A stretch of 64,000 nt of DNA from Chitinimonas arctica (GCF_007431345.1 NZ_CP041730.1:4836001-4900000); one strand, 5' to 3'. Shown: positions 33,544 to 42,854, counted from the first letter of the stretch. The notes: generated by a model from the sequence alone, not told the origin. A program made the numbers and translations.

Positions 33544-34863
33544 ATGTCAAATTCCCCTCGTGTAGGGTTTGTCAGTCTTGGCTGCCCGAAAGCCTTGACC
33601 GACTCCGAACAGATCCTCACCCAGCTGCGTGCCGAAGGCTACGCAATTTCGCCCAATTATCATGATGCGGACCTGGTGGTAGTGAATACCTGCGGCTTTA
33701 TCGATAGCGCGGTCGCCGAATCCCTGGATGCCATCGGCGAGGCGCTGAAGGAAAACGGCAAGGTGATCGTGACCGGTTGCCTGGGCGCGCGGGACGGCGG
33801 GGACAAGATTCGCGATGTGCATCCTTCGGTGCTGGCGGTGACCGGCCCGCATGCCACCCAGGAAGTGATGTCGGCGGTGCATGCGCACTTGCCCAAGCCG
33901 CATGATCCCTTTGTCGATCTGGTGCCGCCGCAGGGCATCAAGCTGACGCCCAAGCACTACGCCTATTTGAAGATTTCGGAAGGCTGCAATCATCGCTGCT
34001 CCTTCTGCATTATCCCGTCCATGCGCGGCGATCTCGATTCGCGGCCGGTGCATGAAGTGCTGCGGGAGGCCGAGAACCTGGTCAAGGCCGGCGTCAAGGA
34101 ACTGCTGGTGATTTCGCAGGACACCAGTGCCTACGGCGTGGACGTGAAATACCGCACCGGCTTCCACAATGGCCGCCCGGTCAAGACCCGCATGACCGAG
34201 CTGGCGAAGGAGCTGGGCGATATGGGCGTCTGGGTGCGGCTGCACTATGTCTACCCTTACCCGCATGTCGATGAAGTGATCGAATTGATGGCCGCCGGCA
34301 AGGTGCTGCCTTACCTGGATATCCCGTTCCAGCATGCCAGCCCGACCATATTGAAGGCCATGAAGCGTCCGGCCAATGCGGTGAATGTGCTGAACCGGCT
34401 GGCGGCCTGGCGCGACGTATGCCCCGATATCGCCATCCGCTCGACCTTTATCACCGGTTTCCCCGGCGAGACCGAGAGCGATTTCCAGCAATTGCTGGAC
34501 TTTATCGATGAAGCCCAGCTGGACCGGGTCGGCTGCTTTACCTATTCGCCGGTGGAAGGCGCGACGGCGAATGCGCTGGATCATCACGTTCCGCCCGAGT
34601 TGGCCGAGGAGCGCAAGGCGCGCTTTATGGAAAAACAGGCTGCCATCAGCGCAGCCAAGCTGCAGGCCAAGATCGGCCGCAAGCTGACCGTCCTGGTGGA
34701 CGAGTTGGACGAAGAGGGCATCGTCGCGCGTAGTTATGCCGATGCGCCGGAAATCGACGGGCTCGTCTACATTGAAGGTGCAGAGGGCGTCAGCGTGGGT
34801 GATTTCCTTGAAGTGGAAGTCATCGACGCCGACGAATACGACTTGTGGGCAAGCCGCGTCTGA
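33544..34863 (+). CDS. rimO: Ribosomal protein S12 methylthiotransferase RimO
   Basis: The product is 439 residues, full length. The N-terminal MTTase domain has C14, C50 and C79 (SLGCPK, NTCGF, TGCLG) for one iron-sulfur cluster. The radical-SAM domain has C148, C152 and C155 (CNHRCSFC). A TRAM domain closes the protein (KLTVLVDELDEEG to the end). It adds a methylthio group to an aspartate of ribosomal protein S12, using S-adenosylmethionine. A second, truncated 5' end lies 7 kb upstream, so the current promoter and first codons were probably brought in by the insert. oxyR follows by 40 bp. Confidence 0.95.
   Translation: MSNSPRVGFVSLGCPKALTDSEQILTQLRAEGYAISPNYHDADLVVVNTCGFIDSAVAESLDAIGEALKENGKVIVTGCLGARDGGDKIRDVHPSVLAVTGPHATQEVMSAVHAHLPKPHDPFVDLVPPQGIKLTPKHYAYLKISEGCNHRCSFCIIPSMRGDLDSRPVHEVLREAENLVKAGVKELLVISQDTSAYGVDVKYRTGFHNGRPVKTRMTELAKELGDMGVWVRLHYVYPYPHVDEVIELMAAGKVLPYLDIPFQHASPTILKAMKRPANAVNVLNRLAAWRDVCPDIAIRSTFITGFPGETESDFQQLLDFIDEAQLDRVGCFTYSPVEGATANALDHHVPPELAEERKARFMEKQAAISAAKLQAKIGRKLTVLVDELDEEGIVARSYADAPEIDGLVYIEGAEGVSVGDFLEVEVIDADEYDLWASRV
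33577..33588 (+). other. Candidate right attachment site within rimO
   Basis: CTTGGCTGCCCG, codons 12-15 of intact rimO, is the counterpart of 26500-26511. If these are the crossover points the inserted unit is 7077 bp. Confidence 0.4.
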
Positions 34864-34903
34864 TTGCTCCCGCTTCGTTCACGTTCCGATACGCCAGAGC
34901 ACC

Positions 34904-35842
34904 ATGACCCTGACCGAACTGAAGTACATCGTTGCCGTCGCCCGCGAGAGACATTTCGGCCGCGCGGCCAGCAGCTGTTTTGTCAGCCAGCCGACCTTAT
35001 CCGTGGCGGTAAAGAAGCTGGAGGACGAACTGGGGGTGACGCTGTTCGAGCGCTCGGCCGGGGATGTGTCGGTCACTCCCATCGGCGAGCGCATCGTTTC
35101 GGAAGCGCAGCGCATGCTGGAACAGGTGCTGACCATCAAGCAGCTGGCCGAGCAGGGTAAGGATCCCCTGTCCGGGCCGCTGCGGCTGGGAGCGATCTAT
35201 ACGATCAGCCCCTACCTGCTGCCCTATCTGATTCCGCGCTTGCGCAGCGCCGTGCCGCAGATGCAATTGCTGCTGGAAGAAAACTATACGGCACGCCTGG
35301 CCGAAATGCTGAAGCAGGGCGATATCGATATCGCCATCCTGTCCGAGCCGTTTCGCGAGAGCGGGATCGCGACCCAGGCGGTGTACGACGAGCCCTTCGT
35401 GGTGGCGACACCCAAGGGCCACGCGTGGGAGAAGTTGAAGGCGGTCGAGGCCGCGCAGCTGGAGGACGAGAACGTCTTGCTGCTGTCGCCCGGCAACTGC
35501 TTTCGCGACCAGGTACTGCAAAGCTGCCCGGAGTTGAACCGCGAGGCCGTCCATGCCGGCAGCAGTCTGCAAAGGACGCTGCAGGGCTCTTCGTTGACCA
35601 CCATCCGTCATATGGTGGCTGGCGGGATTGGCGTAACGGTGCTGCCGGTGACGTCGGTCAATGCGGCGGATGAGCAGTTGTTGACCATCCGTCCTTTCAA
35701 GGGCGAAGCGCCCATACGCCGGGTCATCCTGGCGTGGCGGCGCAATTTCCCTCGCCGCGAGGCGATAGAAGCGGTACGTCAGGCCATTCTGGGTAGCAGC
35801 CTGCCCTCGGTGGAAATGCTGGCGCAGGCAGGCGTGGAGTAG
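34904..35842 (+). CDS. oxyR: Hydrogen peroxide sensor and regulator OxyR
   Basis: The product is 312 residues from MTLTELKYIVAVARERHFG. The N-terminal LysR helix-turn-helix (about 18-45) is followed by the LysR substrate domain. C199 and C208 in GNCFRDQVLQSC have the same numbers as the redox pair of E. coli OxyR, so peroxide sensing by disulfide formation is expected. The longer frame from 34736 overlaps rimO and is not used. The rubrerythrin cluster downstream in the same direction, with an OxyR-like site between, is the likely regulon. Confidence 0.92.
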   Translation: MTLTELKYIVAVARERHFGRAASSCFVSQPTLSVAVKKLEDELGVTLFERSAGDVSVTPIGERIVSEAQRMLEQVLTIKQLAEQGKDPLSGPLRLGAIYTISPYLLPYLIPRLRSAVPQMQLLLEENYTARLAEMLKQGDIDIAILSEPFRESGIATQAVYDEPFVVATPKGHAWEKLKAVEAAQLEDENVLLLSPGNCFRDQVLQSCPELNREAVHAGSSLQRTLQGSSLTTIRHMVAGGIGVTVLPVTSVNAADEQLLTIRPFKGEAPIRRVILAWRRNFPRREAIEAVRQAILGSSLPSVEMLAQAGVE

Positions 35843-35847
35843 TTGAA

Positions 35848-35862
35848 ATAGCATTTTACTAT
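35848..35862 (+). promoter_or_regulatory. OxyR-type binding site
   Basis: ATAGCATTTTACTAT has ATAG and CTAT seven bases apart, the half-site layout of OxyR (ATAGntnnnanCTAT). The second half-site expected seven bases further on is weak (GTTTTTACAATCAAT). It lies between the oxyR stop and the rubrerythrin gene. Confidence 0.5.
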
Positions 35863-35953
35863 TGCTGTGGTTTTTACAATCAATTAGACCTATCGCATGG
35901 CGCTCCTTACCATGGGCTCACCTGTTCGCAACCGAGCCTGAAGGAGCAACACC

Positions 35954-36430
35954 ATGGCAAGCCAAACACATTCCGTCACCCTCAAGAACCTCGAAGCCGC
36001 CTTTGCCGGCGAGTCGATGGCGCATATCAAATATCGTTATTTCGCCAAGCTGGCGCGTGAGGCCGGCGATCTGGATACCGCCCGCGTATTCGAGGAAACG
36101 GCCGACCAGGAAGTCATGCACGCTTTCGGCCACCTTGACCTGTTGTTTCCCCGCGATACGATGACGCCGGCCAAGTCCCTGCAGTACGCCATCGACGGCG
36201 AGGTATACGAATACACCGAGATGTATCCCACCTTCCGTCACGAGGCGCTGCAAGAAGGTAATGCGGCTGCGGTAAAGGAAATGGACGAGCAGATCGAGGA
36301 GTCGCGCGAGCACGCCGCGCGTTTCCAGCAAACGCTGGAGAAAGCCGCCAAGCGCTTTGCCGCATTGGCCAAGGTGGAAGAACGTCACGCCAACCACTAC
36401 CGTGACACGTTGGCTCGCATCACGGCCTGA
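35954..36430 (+). CDS. Rubrerythrin (di-iron peroxidase)
   Basis: The product is 158 residues, AAGGAG before the ATG. It is a four-helix ferritin-like protein with di-iron ligands E20 (AGESMAH), E53xxH56 (QEVMH), E86 or E89 (YEYTEMY) and E142xxH145 (EERH). Unlike classical rubrerythrin it has no C-terminal rubredoxin domain; a separate rubredoxin gene follows by 55 bp. Rubrerythrin reduces hydrogen peroxide to water in the cytoplasm, with electrons from rubredoxin. This matches its place behind oxyR. Confidence 0.9.
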   Translation: MASQTHSVTLKNLEAAFAGESMAHIKYRYFAKLAREAGDLDTARVFEETADQEVMHAFGHLDLLFPRDTMTPAKSLQYAIDGEVYEYTEMYPTFRHEALQEGNAAAVKEMDEQIEESREHAARFQQTLEKAAKRFAALAKVEERHANHYRDTLARITA

Positions 36431-36485
36431 GCCCCGCTCCGTTCAATCCACCTTTATCAACCGAATCATGTAAGGAAGCATTGCC

Positions 36486-36653
36486 ATGCGCCAATTCCAA
36501 TGTATTGTCTGCGGCTTTATCTATAGCGAGTTGCTCGGCATGCCCGAGGAAGGCATCGCGGCTGGAACCCGATGGGACGATATCCCGTCTGATTGGTCCT
36601 GCCCTGATTGCGGAGTTGCCAAAGCCGACTTCGATATGGTCCAGATCGCCTGA
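36486..36653 (+). CDS. Rubredoxin
   Basis: The product is 55 residues, AAGGAAG upstream of the ATG. The four iron ligands are C6, C9 (CIVCG) and C39, C42 (CPDCG), and the aromatic core (FIY, W30, DW) is that of rubredoxins. It carries single electrons from the reductase encoded next to the rubrerythrin before it. Confidence 0.93.
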   Translation: MRQFQCIVCGFIYSELLGMPEEGIAAGTRWDDIPSDWSCPDCGVAKADFDMVQIA

Positions 36654-36726
36654 TCGCCCATCCCGCGTCCGCCGCCTCGCCGGCGCCGGACGGGTATTCC
36701 TTTCCCACTCTTGACCTGGAGCATGC

Positions 36727-37875
36727 ATGAGCGCCCCGATCACCCTTATCGGTACCGGCCTGGCCGGTTATAACCTGGCGCGCGAGCTACGCAAGCTGCT
36801 GCCGGACGCGGCATTGCGTATCGTGACGGCCGATGCCGGCGATTTCTATTCCAAGCCCATGTTGTCAAATGGCCTGGCCGGCAACAAGACCGCCGCCCAG
36901 CTGGCCATGAAGACGGCCGACAAGATGCGCGAGGAGCTGCGGCTGGAGCTGCTGACCGATACCGAGGTCAGCGCCATCGACCGCGAGCGCCGCGAGATCG
37001 TTACCAGCCAGGGCCGGTTGCCGTATAGCAAGCTGGTACTGGCACTAGGCGCCGATCCATTCACGCCAGGCCTGGCCGGCAGCGCGGCGGACCAGGTTCT
37101 CAGCGTCAACGATCTGGCCGGCTATGCCCGTTTCCGCGAACGTCTGGAGGGTAAGCAGCGCGTTGTGCTGCTGGGCGCCGGCTTGATCGGCTGCGAATTC
37201 GCCAATGATCTGGTGGCGAGCGGCCGCCAGGTCAGCGTGGTGGACTTGGCGGCATGGCCCTTGTCGCGGCTGCTGCCGGAACAAGCCGGCCAGCGCTTGC
37301 GTGAGCGCTTGGCGGCGGCGGGCGTGCAATTCCATTTTGGCGTCAGCGCCGTCGCGGTCGAGGGCGGGGAGGGCGAATATCGGGTCAGCCTTTCCGACGG
37401 CAGTGTGCTGGAGGGTGAGCTGGTGGTGTCGGCCATCGGTCTGCGGCCACGGATCCGCTTGGCCCAGGCGGCTGGCTTGGCCGTGTCGCGCGGTATCGTG
37501 GTGGATCGGGTACTGCGCAGCAGCGATCCCGACATCTATGCGCTGGGCGACTGTGCCGAGGTAAGCGGGCAAGTGCTGTCCTATGTGCTGCCCATCATGC
37601 AAGCGGTACGCGCTTTGGCGCCCACCCTGGCCGGCACGCCGACCGCTGTCGCTTATCCGGCCATGCCGGTGGTGGTAAAGACGCCTGCCTGCCCAACCGT
37701 GGTATCGCCGCCGGCCGCGGGCAGCATCGGCGAGTGGCAGATTGAAAGCAGCGAAGCCGCACTGCGGGCGCTTTATACCGCCGCCGACGGCAGCCTGCTG
37801 GGTTTTGCCCTATTGGGCGCCGCCACGGCGGAGCGGCAAACATTGGCGCCACGTTTGCCGGCTATCTTGGCTTGA
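36727..37875 (+). CDS. Rubredoxin reductase, NAD(P)H- and FAD-dependent
   Basis: The product is 382 residues, start 73 bp after rubredoxin. It has an FAD-binding N-terminus (TLIGTGLAGYNLARELR), the pair SKPMLSN near the flavin, a second dinucleotide fold for NAD(P)H (VVLLGAGLIGCEFAND, about 143-158), and ALGDCAEV binding the flavin ribityl chain near 275. This is the rubredoxin-NAD reductase type. With rubrerythrin and rubredoxin it completes the chain NAD(P)H to reductase to rubredoxin to rubrerythrin to peroxide. Confidence 0.88.
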   Translation: MSAPITLIGTGLAGYNLARELRKLLPDAALRIVTADAGDFYSKPMLSNGLAGNKTAAQLAMKTADKMREELRLELLTDTEVSAIDRERREIVTSQGRLPYSKLVLALGADPFTPGLAGSAADQVLSVNDLAGYARFRERLEGKQRVVLLGAGLIGCEFANDLVASGRQVSVVDLAAWPLSRLLPEQAGQRLRERLAAAGVQFHFGVSAVAVEGGEGEYRVSLSDGSVLEGELVVSAIGLRPRIRLAQAAGLAVSRGIVVDRVLRSSDPDIYALGDCAEVSGQVLSYVLPIMQAVRALAPTLAGTPTAVAYPAMPVVVKTPACPTVVSPPAAGSIGEWQIESSEAALRALYTAADGSLLGFALLGAATAERQTLAPRLPAILA

Positions 37876-37885
37876 TGCCGGGTTC

Positions 37886-39013
37886 ATGACGCCGACTTTC
37901 CACGACACCATTGCCGCCATCCCTGCCCGGCAATGGGACGCCCTGGCCGGCCCGCAGCCTTTTTTGCAGCATGCGTTCTTGCTCGCACTGGAAACGTGCG
38001 GCTGCGTGGGCGGCGAAAGCGGCTGGCAGCCGTTGTATGCGGTATTGGCAGCGGATGGCGAGCTGATAGCGGCGATGCCGCTCTTTCTGAAGGACCACTC
38101 CTGGGGCGAGTACGTGTTCGACTGGGCCTGGGCGGATGCCAGCGAGCGGGCCGGCCTGCCGTACTACCCCAAGCTGTTGTCGGCCATTCCCTTTACCCCG
38201 GTGCCCGGTCCGCGCCTGCTGGCCCGCAACGAGGCCGCTCGGCAAGTCTTGCTGGAGGCAGTGATGGCCTTGGTGAGGCGGTCCGGTCTGTCCGGCTTCC
38301 ATTGCCTATTCCCGCTGGCAAGCGAACAGGCTTGCCTGGCGTCGGCCGGCTTTCTATGCCGCAGCGGCGTGCAGTTCCACTGGATGAACCGAGGCTATCG
38401 CGATTACACCGATTTCCTGGCGGTCCTGAATCACGATAAGCGCAAGAAGCTGCGGCAGGAGCGCCGCAAGGTGGCGGATGCCGGCGTGGTGGTACAGCGC
38501 AAGTCCGGCGCCGAGATCAGCCGGGAAGACTGGGCCTTCTTTAGCCTTTGCTACCAGCGCACCTATCGGGAACATCGCTCCACGCCCTACCTGAATCTGG
38601 AGTTCTTCCTCAGCCTGGGTGAGCACTTGGCTGGCCATTGCCTGCTGGTGTTGGCTTTGCGCGACGGCCAGCCCATCGCCGCGGCGCTCAATCTGTTCGA
38701 CGGGCAACGCCTCTATGGCCGCTACTGGGGCGCGCTGGAATATGTGCCCAATCTGCATTTCGAACTTTGCTACCACCAGGGCATCGAATTCGCCATAGAA
38801 CGGGGCTTGGCGGTGTTCGAGGGCGGTGCCCAGGGCGAGCATAAGCTCGCGCGTGGTTTTGAAGCGGTGGCGACGCAATCCTGGCACTGGCTGGCCAATC
38901 CGGAGTTGATGGCGGCGGTCGGTCGTTTTCTCGACCGCGAAGGGCAGGGGATTGCGCATTATTTGCATGAGCTGGACGAGCGGGCGCCATTTCGGGACCC
39001 GTCCGGCGCTTGA
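37886..39013 (+). CDS. FemAB-like N-acyltransferase (DUF482 family)
   Basis: The product is 375 residues from MTPTFHDTIAAIP, 10 bp after the reductase stop. It has the double GNAT-like fold of COG3146/DUF482: QPFLQHAFLLALE near residue 29, DHSWGEYVFDWAWADA near 72, HDKRKKLRQERRKV near 183, and GAQGEHKLARGFEA near 313. The family is related to FemAB aminoacyl transferases but its substrate is not known. Position behind the rubredoxin genes may be incidental. Confidence 0.8.
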   Translation: MTPTFHDTIAAIPARQWDALAGPQPFLQHAFLLALETCGCVGGESGWQPLYAVLAADGELIAAMPLFLKDHSWGEYVFDWAWADASERAGLPYYPKLLSAIPFTPVPGPRLLARNEAARQVLLEAVMALVRRSGLSGFHCLFPLASEQACLASAGFLCRSGVQFHWMNRGYRDYTDFLAVLNHDKRKKLRQERRKVADAGVVVQRKSGAEISREDWAFFSLCYQRTYREHRSTPYLNLEFFLSLGEHLAGHCLLVLALRDGQPIAAALNLFDGQRLYGRYWGALEYVPNLHFELCYHQGIEFAIERGLAVFEGGAQGEHKLARGFEAVATQSWHWLANPELMAAVGRFLDREGQGIAHYLHELDERAPFRDPSGA

Positions 39014-39067
39014 GTTGAAGGGCGCGCCTGCGTAGCATGCGGTCAACCAAACGCTTGCTTGAAAGCC

Positions 39068-39988
39068 ATGACAGCCGAGACCAACGAGATCAGCCAATCC
39101 TCCCTGTTTATCGATGTCGCTGATGGTGCCAAGCTGCATTTGCGTCGGCTTCGATGGTCGGAGGACGGCCCTGTCGTATTGATGGCACATGGCGCGGTGG
39201 CGAATGCCCGTACTTTCTACAGCGAGCGCGGCAAGGGCTTGGGCGCCTGGCTGGCGCGGCGCGGGTATGACGTCTACGTGCTCGATCTACGCGGGCGCGG
39301 CCTATCCACACCCCGTATCGCGCGGGGTGCCAAGCACGGCCAGACCGAGAGCATCGTCGAGGACATCCCTGCCGCCTTGGCCGAAATACAGCGTTTGCGG
39401 GGCAAGCAGACCAGGATATCGCTGGTGGCGCATTCCTGGGGTGGCGTGCTTCTGTCGGCCATGATGGCGCGGCGGCCGGACTGGGCGGCCATGGTGCGCG
39501 CCAGTGTCTACCTGGGTAGCAAGCGCAGTATCCGGGTGTGGAACTGGACCCGCCTGTATGAGATCGAATTGTTCTGGCAGCGGCTGGCCAGCCTGGTTAC
39601 GCGGCGCTACGGCTATCTGCCCGCTGCCCGGCTGGGTATGGGTGCCGACGACGAGACGGCGAAAAGCCTGCGTCAAAGCCAGGCTTGGGTACGGCAATCG
39701 GACTGGATCGACAGCGACGATGGCTTTGATTACCGGGCGGCGCTGCAAAATGGCGGATTGCCGCCTACGCTGTATCTGGTCGGCGGCAACGATCCGGTGC
39801 GCGGCCATGAAAAGGATGTACGCCGTTTTGCCGCCGAATCGGGGCCGCATCCGCACGAATTTGGACTTTTGTCCCGTCGCGCGGGTCTGCGGCGCGACTA
39901 TGGCCACATCGACATGCTGACCGATCCGCAAGCCGAGCAAGAGGTCTATCCCCTGGTGTTGGATTGGTTCCAAAAACATCAAAACTGA
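39068..39988 (+). CDS. Alpha/beta hydrolase
   Basis: The product is 306 residues from MTAETNEISQ (a TTG nine bases upstream also opens the frame). The fold shows MAHGAVANA (oxyanion side), the DLRGRGLS loop, nucleophile S123 in AHSWGG, the acid likely in GGNDPVRG, and His in YGHIDML. It has no signal peptide. The insert after the nucleophile is long (about 130-230), which could form a lid. Substrate unknown. Confidence 0.75.
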   Translation: MTAETNEISQSSLFIDVADGAKLHLRRLRWSEDGPVVLMAHGAVANARTFYSERGKGLGAWLARRGYDVYVLDLRGRGLSTPRIARGAKHGQTESIVEDIPAALAEIQRLRGKQTRISLVAHSWGGVLLSAMMARRPDWAAMVRASVYLGSKRSIRVWNWTRLYEIELFWQRLASLVTRRYGYLPAARLGMGADDETAKSLRQSQAWVRQSDWIDSDDGFDYRAALQNGGLPPTLYLVGGNDPVRGHEKDVRRFAAESGPHPHEFGLLSRRAGLRRDYGHIDMLTDPQAEQEVYPLVLDWFQKHQN

Positions 39989-40353
39989 GTTATGCACAGG
40001 GGGATTAGTGGTTTATGATGCGCTTGGCATGCGTTGCAATGAAATGCGGTGTTTATATAAATCAATGGTTTGCGTGCGTTAGTTAAGTTGTTTTCTGCTT
40101 GGGTTGACGCCCGCTTGCTCAAAAATTAACATGCCCTTATATTCCATTGTGATGCGCTTGGCATGATTGCCGCCGCGGTCCGATGATCAGCTGACACAAC
40201 GATGTAGGGGCGCCGGGGTGCTACCATCTAAAAAGATGGGGTACGGCCGGATTGAGGGGGACGGAGAAAGTGAGTGCGGCCGGATTGAGTTTTTCACCCG
40301 AAAACAACCAAGAATCGACCCAAGGTCGACCAGCAGGCGCGACGCGTCCGAGC
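39989..40353 (+). other. Intergenic region upstream of the DUF1631 gene
   Basis: About 365 bp, AT-rich in the middle. A sigma-70-type promoter is visible: TTGACG (40104-40109), 17 bases, TAACAT (40127-40132). TGATGCGCTTGGCATG occurs twice (40016-40031 and 40150-40165). No gene is supported. Confidence 0.45.
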
Positions 40354-42822
40354 ATGATGAAACAGAAACCTGAATCCCTTCAGATGCTGACCTCCTGCCG
40401 CGACCTGGCAGCCGATCTATTGTCCAAATCCCTTACGACGATGCTGGACAAGATCGAGGAGTCGCTGTTCGAGCTGGCCGACAAGGCGCTGGAGCGGGAC
40501 AGCTACAATCTGTACATGGAGGCGCGGGGACAGGCGCAGAGCAAGCGCAGCGAAATCGAGACCGAATTTCGCCGCCGTTTCGTCGAAGGTTTCAATCGCA
40601 CCTTGCATGGCGCGAAAGAAGAGGGCGGCAGTTTCGACACGCTGGACTTTGATAGTCTGGAACTTTCGCTGGTCGGGCACGACGACTACGAAGAAGACCT
40701 GGCGGTCACCAATATCGCCACCAAGCTCAAGTCCAAGCTGGGCGACGAACTGAATGCGCTGGACTTCCGCATGGGTCATCTGATGCAACTGCCGGAAAGC
40801 AGTCGCGACGACCACCCGATGAGTCCGCAGGCCGTGGTCGAGGCATTTCGCAGCGCCTGCATGAAGATCGAATCCGATTTGAACGTACGTCTGCTGGTGC
40901 TCAAGCAATTCGAGCTGCTGGCGGCCGAAAACGTGCCCAATGTCTACCAGAACCTCAATCGCTTCCTGGTCGACCGCAATATCCTCCCCACGCTGCCCAA
41001 GTCCGGCTTCCGCCGCCGCAATCCCGGCGCGCCGCGCGGCAATGGCGCCGGCCAGCAGGCGCAGCCCGGTGCCGGTGCGAACCCCGCCGACATGGGCATG
41101 GGCGCCATGCCGCCCGGCGGCTATGCCGCCCAGATGGGCTTTGGCGCGGGCGGCTTCGCGCAGGCGCAGGGAGCGGGCGTCGACTTGCCTTCCTATGCCG
41201 TGGGCAATGAACATGAACTGATTTCCACCCTGCAGCAGCTGTTGGCATTCAACCAGTCCATGCAGGCGCTGCCCGCCATGGCAGCTGCGGGCATGCCGCA
41301 ACTGCCGGGCGCCGAGCACGGCCAGCTGATGCCGGCCGCCTCGCCCATGCCGATGTTCCTCGGTAGCGTCGGCCAGAGTTTTCTGGATGCGCTCAACCTG
41401 CTGCAACAAGGCCGGGTGGAGGGTACGCTGGCCGATCCGGGCGACCTGGATGCCGATGCATTGAACACCGGTTCGGCCAATGTGCTGCACCAGATCAAGA
41501 CCACCAGCCTGGCCGCCTCGCTAGGCCATGTCGATGCCATGACCATCGATATCGTGGCCATGCTGTTCGACAATCTGTTCGACGACCGCAATATCCCGGC
41601 GCCCATGAAGGCCTTGATCGGCCGCTTGCAGATTCCGGTGTTGAAGGTCGCGATGCTGGACACCAAGTTCTTCGTCCGCAAGCAGCACCCCACCCGCAAG
41701 TTGCTGGACAGCCTGGCCCAGGCGGCCATTGGCTGGGATGAGGCCGATGGCCTGGAAGATCGGCTGTACAAGAAGATCGCCGAGATCGTCGAAAATATCG
41801 TCGCCAATTTCGACGAGAATATCCCCCTGTTCGAGCAAGCCTCGCAGGAACTGGAAACCTTCCTGGCCGAGGAAGAGCAACGGGCGCATTCCAGCGCCGA
41901 ACTAGCCACCGAGCAGATGATCGCGGCCGAGCGCGCCGAGCTGGCGAGCCGCCAGGCCGAGCACGTGGTGGCGCAGAAGCTGGCGGGTGCCGGCGAGTTG
42001 CCGGAATTGATCAGCCACTTCGTCTCGGTGCATTGGCGCGAGGTGCTCAAGCACGCTGCCCTGTCCAACGAGACCCATCCCGAAGCCTGGCCGGATGCCG
42101 TTACCGCGGTGGACGACCTGTTGTGGAGCATCACGCCCAAGGTTGGCGTGGAAGAGCGCCTGCGCCTGGTCAACCTGCTGCCGAAATTGTTGCGCCGCTT
42201 GGAACGCGGTACGGAAGAAGCAGGTATCGAGCGTGCCAGCCGCGAGGCGTTTTTTGCCGAGCTGGTGCATTGCCACGCCAATGCCATCAAGTCCGGTCTC
42301 AAGCAGGCCGAACCGGTGGCCATGGCAGGCGTGCCACCCATGATGGCCGCCACCACGGCGCCGTCCGCTGCGGCGCCGGCACAACCGTTGCAGTTCACCC
42401 CGACCACGCCGGCCGCACCATCCAGTGTCGCGGCACCGGTAGCGACCGGTTTGGCGGATTTGCCCAAGCTGGATATCGGTCCTGGCGAAGTCGGGTTTGA
42501 AATTACCGATGCCAATTGGGACGCCGGCCTGGACAAGTACCGCGATTACGACGATGTGGTGGCGAACCAGCTCAAGCGCGGCGCCTGGGTGGAATTCCGC
42601 CAGGACGACGGATCGCTCAGTCGCGCCAAGCTGGCTTGGGTCAGTCCCCGCAAGAGCCGCTACCTCTTTACCAATCGGCAAGGCGAGAATGGGCTGGAGT
42701 TCACCTTGCTGGAACTGATCGGACTGTTCAAGCGCGGTGACGCCAGCTTGATCGAAAGCGGCCAGTCGGTGGAGCGCGCCGTCAGCGATATGATCGATAT
42801 GTTGCAGACCCAGGCCGCTTGA
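40354..42822 (+). CDS. DUF1631 family protein
   Basis: The product is 822 residues from MMKQKPESLQMLTSC; a GTG at 40270 with GGAG is an alternative that adds 28 residues. The N-terminal part (about 30-200) has the DUF1631 start (LDKIEESLFELADKALE). A linker near 225-290 is very rich in Gly, Ala, Met and Gln. The middle part is helical and the C-terminal 110 residues form a beta-rich domain (WVEFRQDDGSLSRAKLAWVSP and RYLFTNRQGENG) that resembles PilZ-like c-di-GMP modules. Function of the family is unknown; it is cytoplasmic in appearance. Confidence 0.75.
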   Translation: MMKQKPESLQMLTSCRDLAADLLSKSLTTMLDKIEESLFELADKALERDSYNLYMEARGQAQSKRSEIETEFRRRFVEGFNRTLHGAKEEGGSFDTLDFDSLELSLVGHDDYEEDLAVTNIATKLKSKLGDELNALDFRMGHLMQLPESSRDDHPMSPQAVVEAFRSACMKIESDLNVRLLVLKQFELLAAENVPNVYQNLNRFLVDRNILPTLPKSGFRRRNPGAPRGNGAGQQAQPGAGANPADMGMGAMPPGGYAAQMGFGAGGFAQAQGAGVDLPSYAVGNEHELISTLQQLLAFNQSMQALPAMAAAGMPQLPGAEHGQLMPAASPMPMFLGSVGQSFLDALNLLQQGRVEGTLADPGDLDADALNTGSANVLHQIKTTSLAASLGHVDAMTIDIVAMLFDNLFDDRNIPAPMKALIGRLQIPVLKVAMLDTKFFVRKQHPTRKLLDSLAQAAIGWDEADGLEDRLYKKIAEIVENIVANFDENIPLFEQASQELETFLAEEEQRAHSSAELATEQMIAAERAELASRQAEHVVAQKLAGAGELPELISHFVSVHWREVLKHAALSNETHPEAWPDAVTAVDDLLWSITPKVGVEERLRLVNLLPKLLRRLERGTEEAGIERASREAFFAELVHCHANAIKSGLKQAEPVAMAGVPPMMAATTAPSAAAPAQPLQFTPTTPAAPSSVAAPVATGLADLPKLDIGPGEVGFEITDANWDAGLDKYRDYDDVVANQLKRGAWVEFRQDDGSLSRAKLAWVSPRKSRYLFTNRQGENGLEFTLLELIGLFKRGDASLIESGQSVERAVSDMIDMLQTQAA

Positions 42823-42854
42823 TCGTCGCGCAGCCTGTATCGCCAGCCAGACCC

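Noticed and set aside
40016..40036. TTGGCATGCGTTGCA as a sigma-54 promoter
   Set aside because: Only eight bases lie between GG and GC instead of ten.
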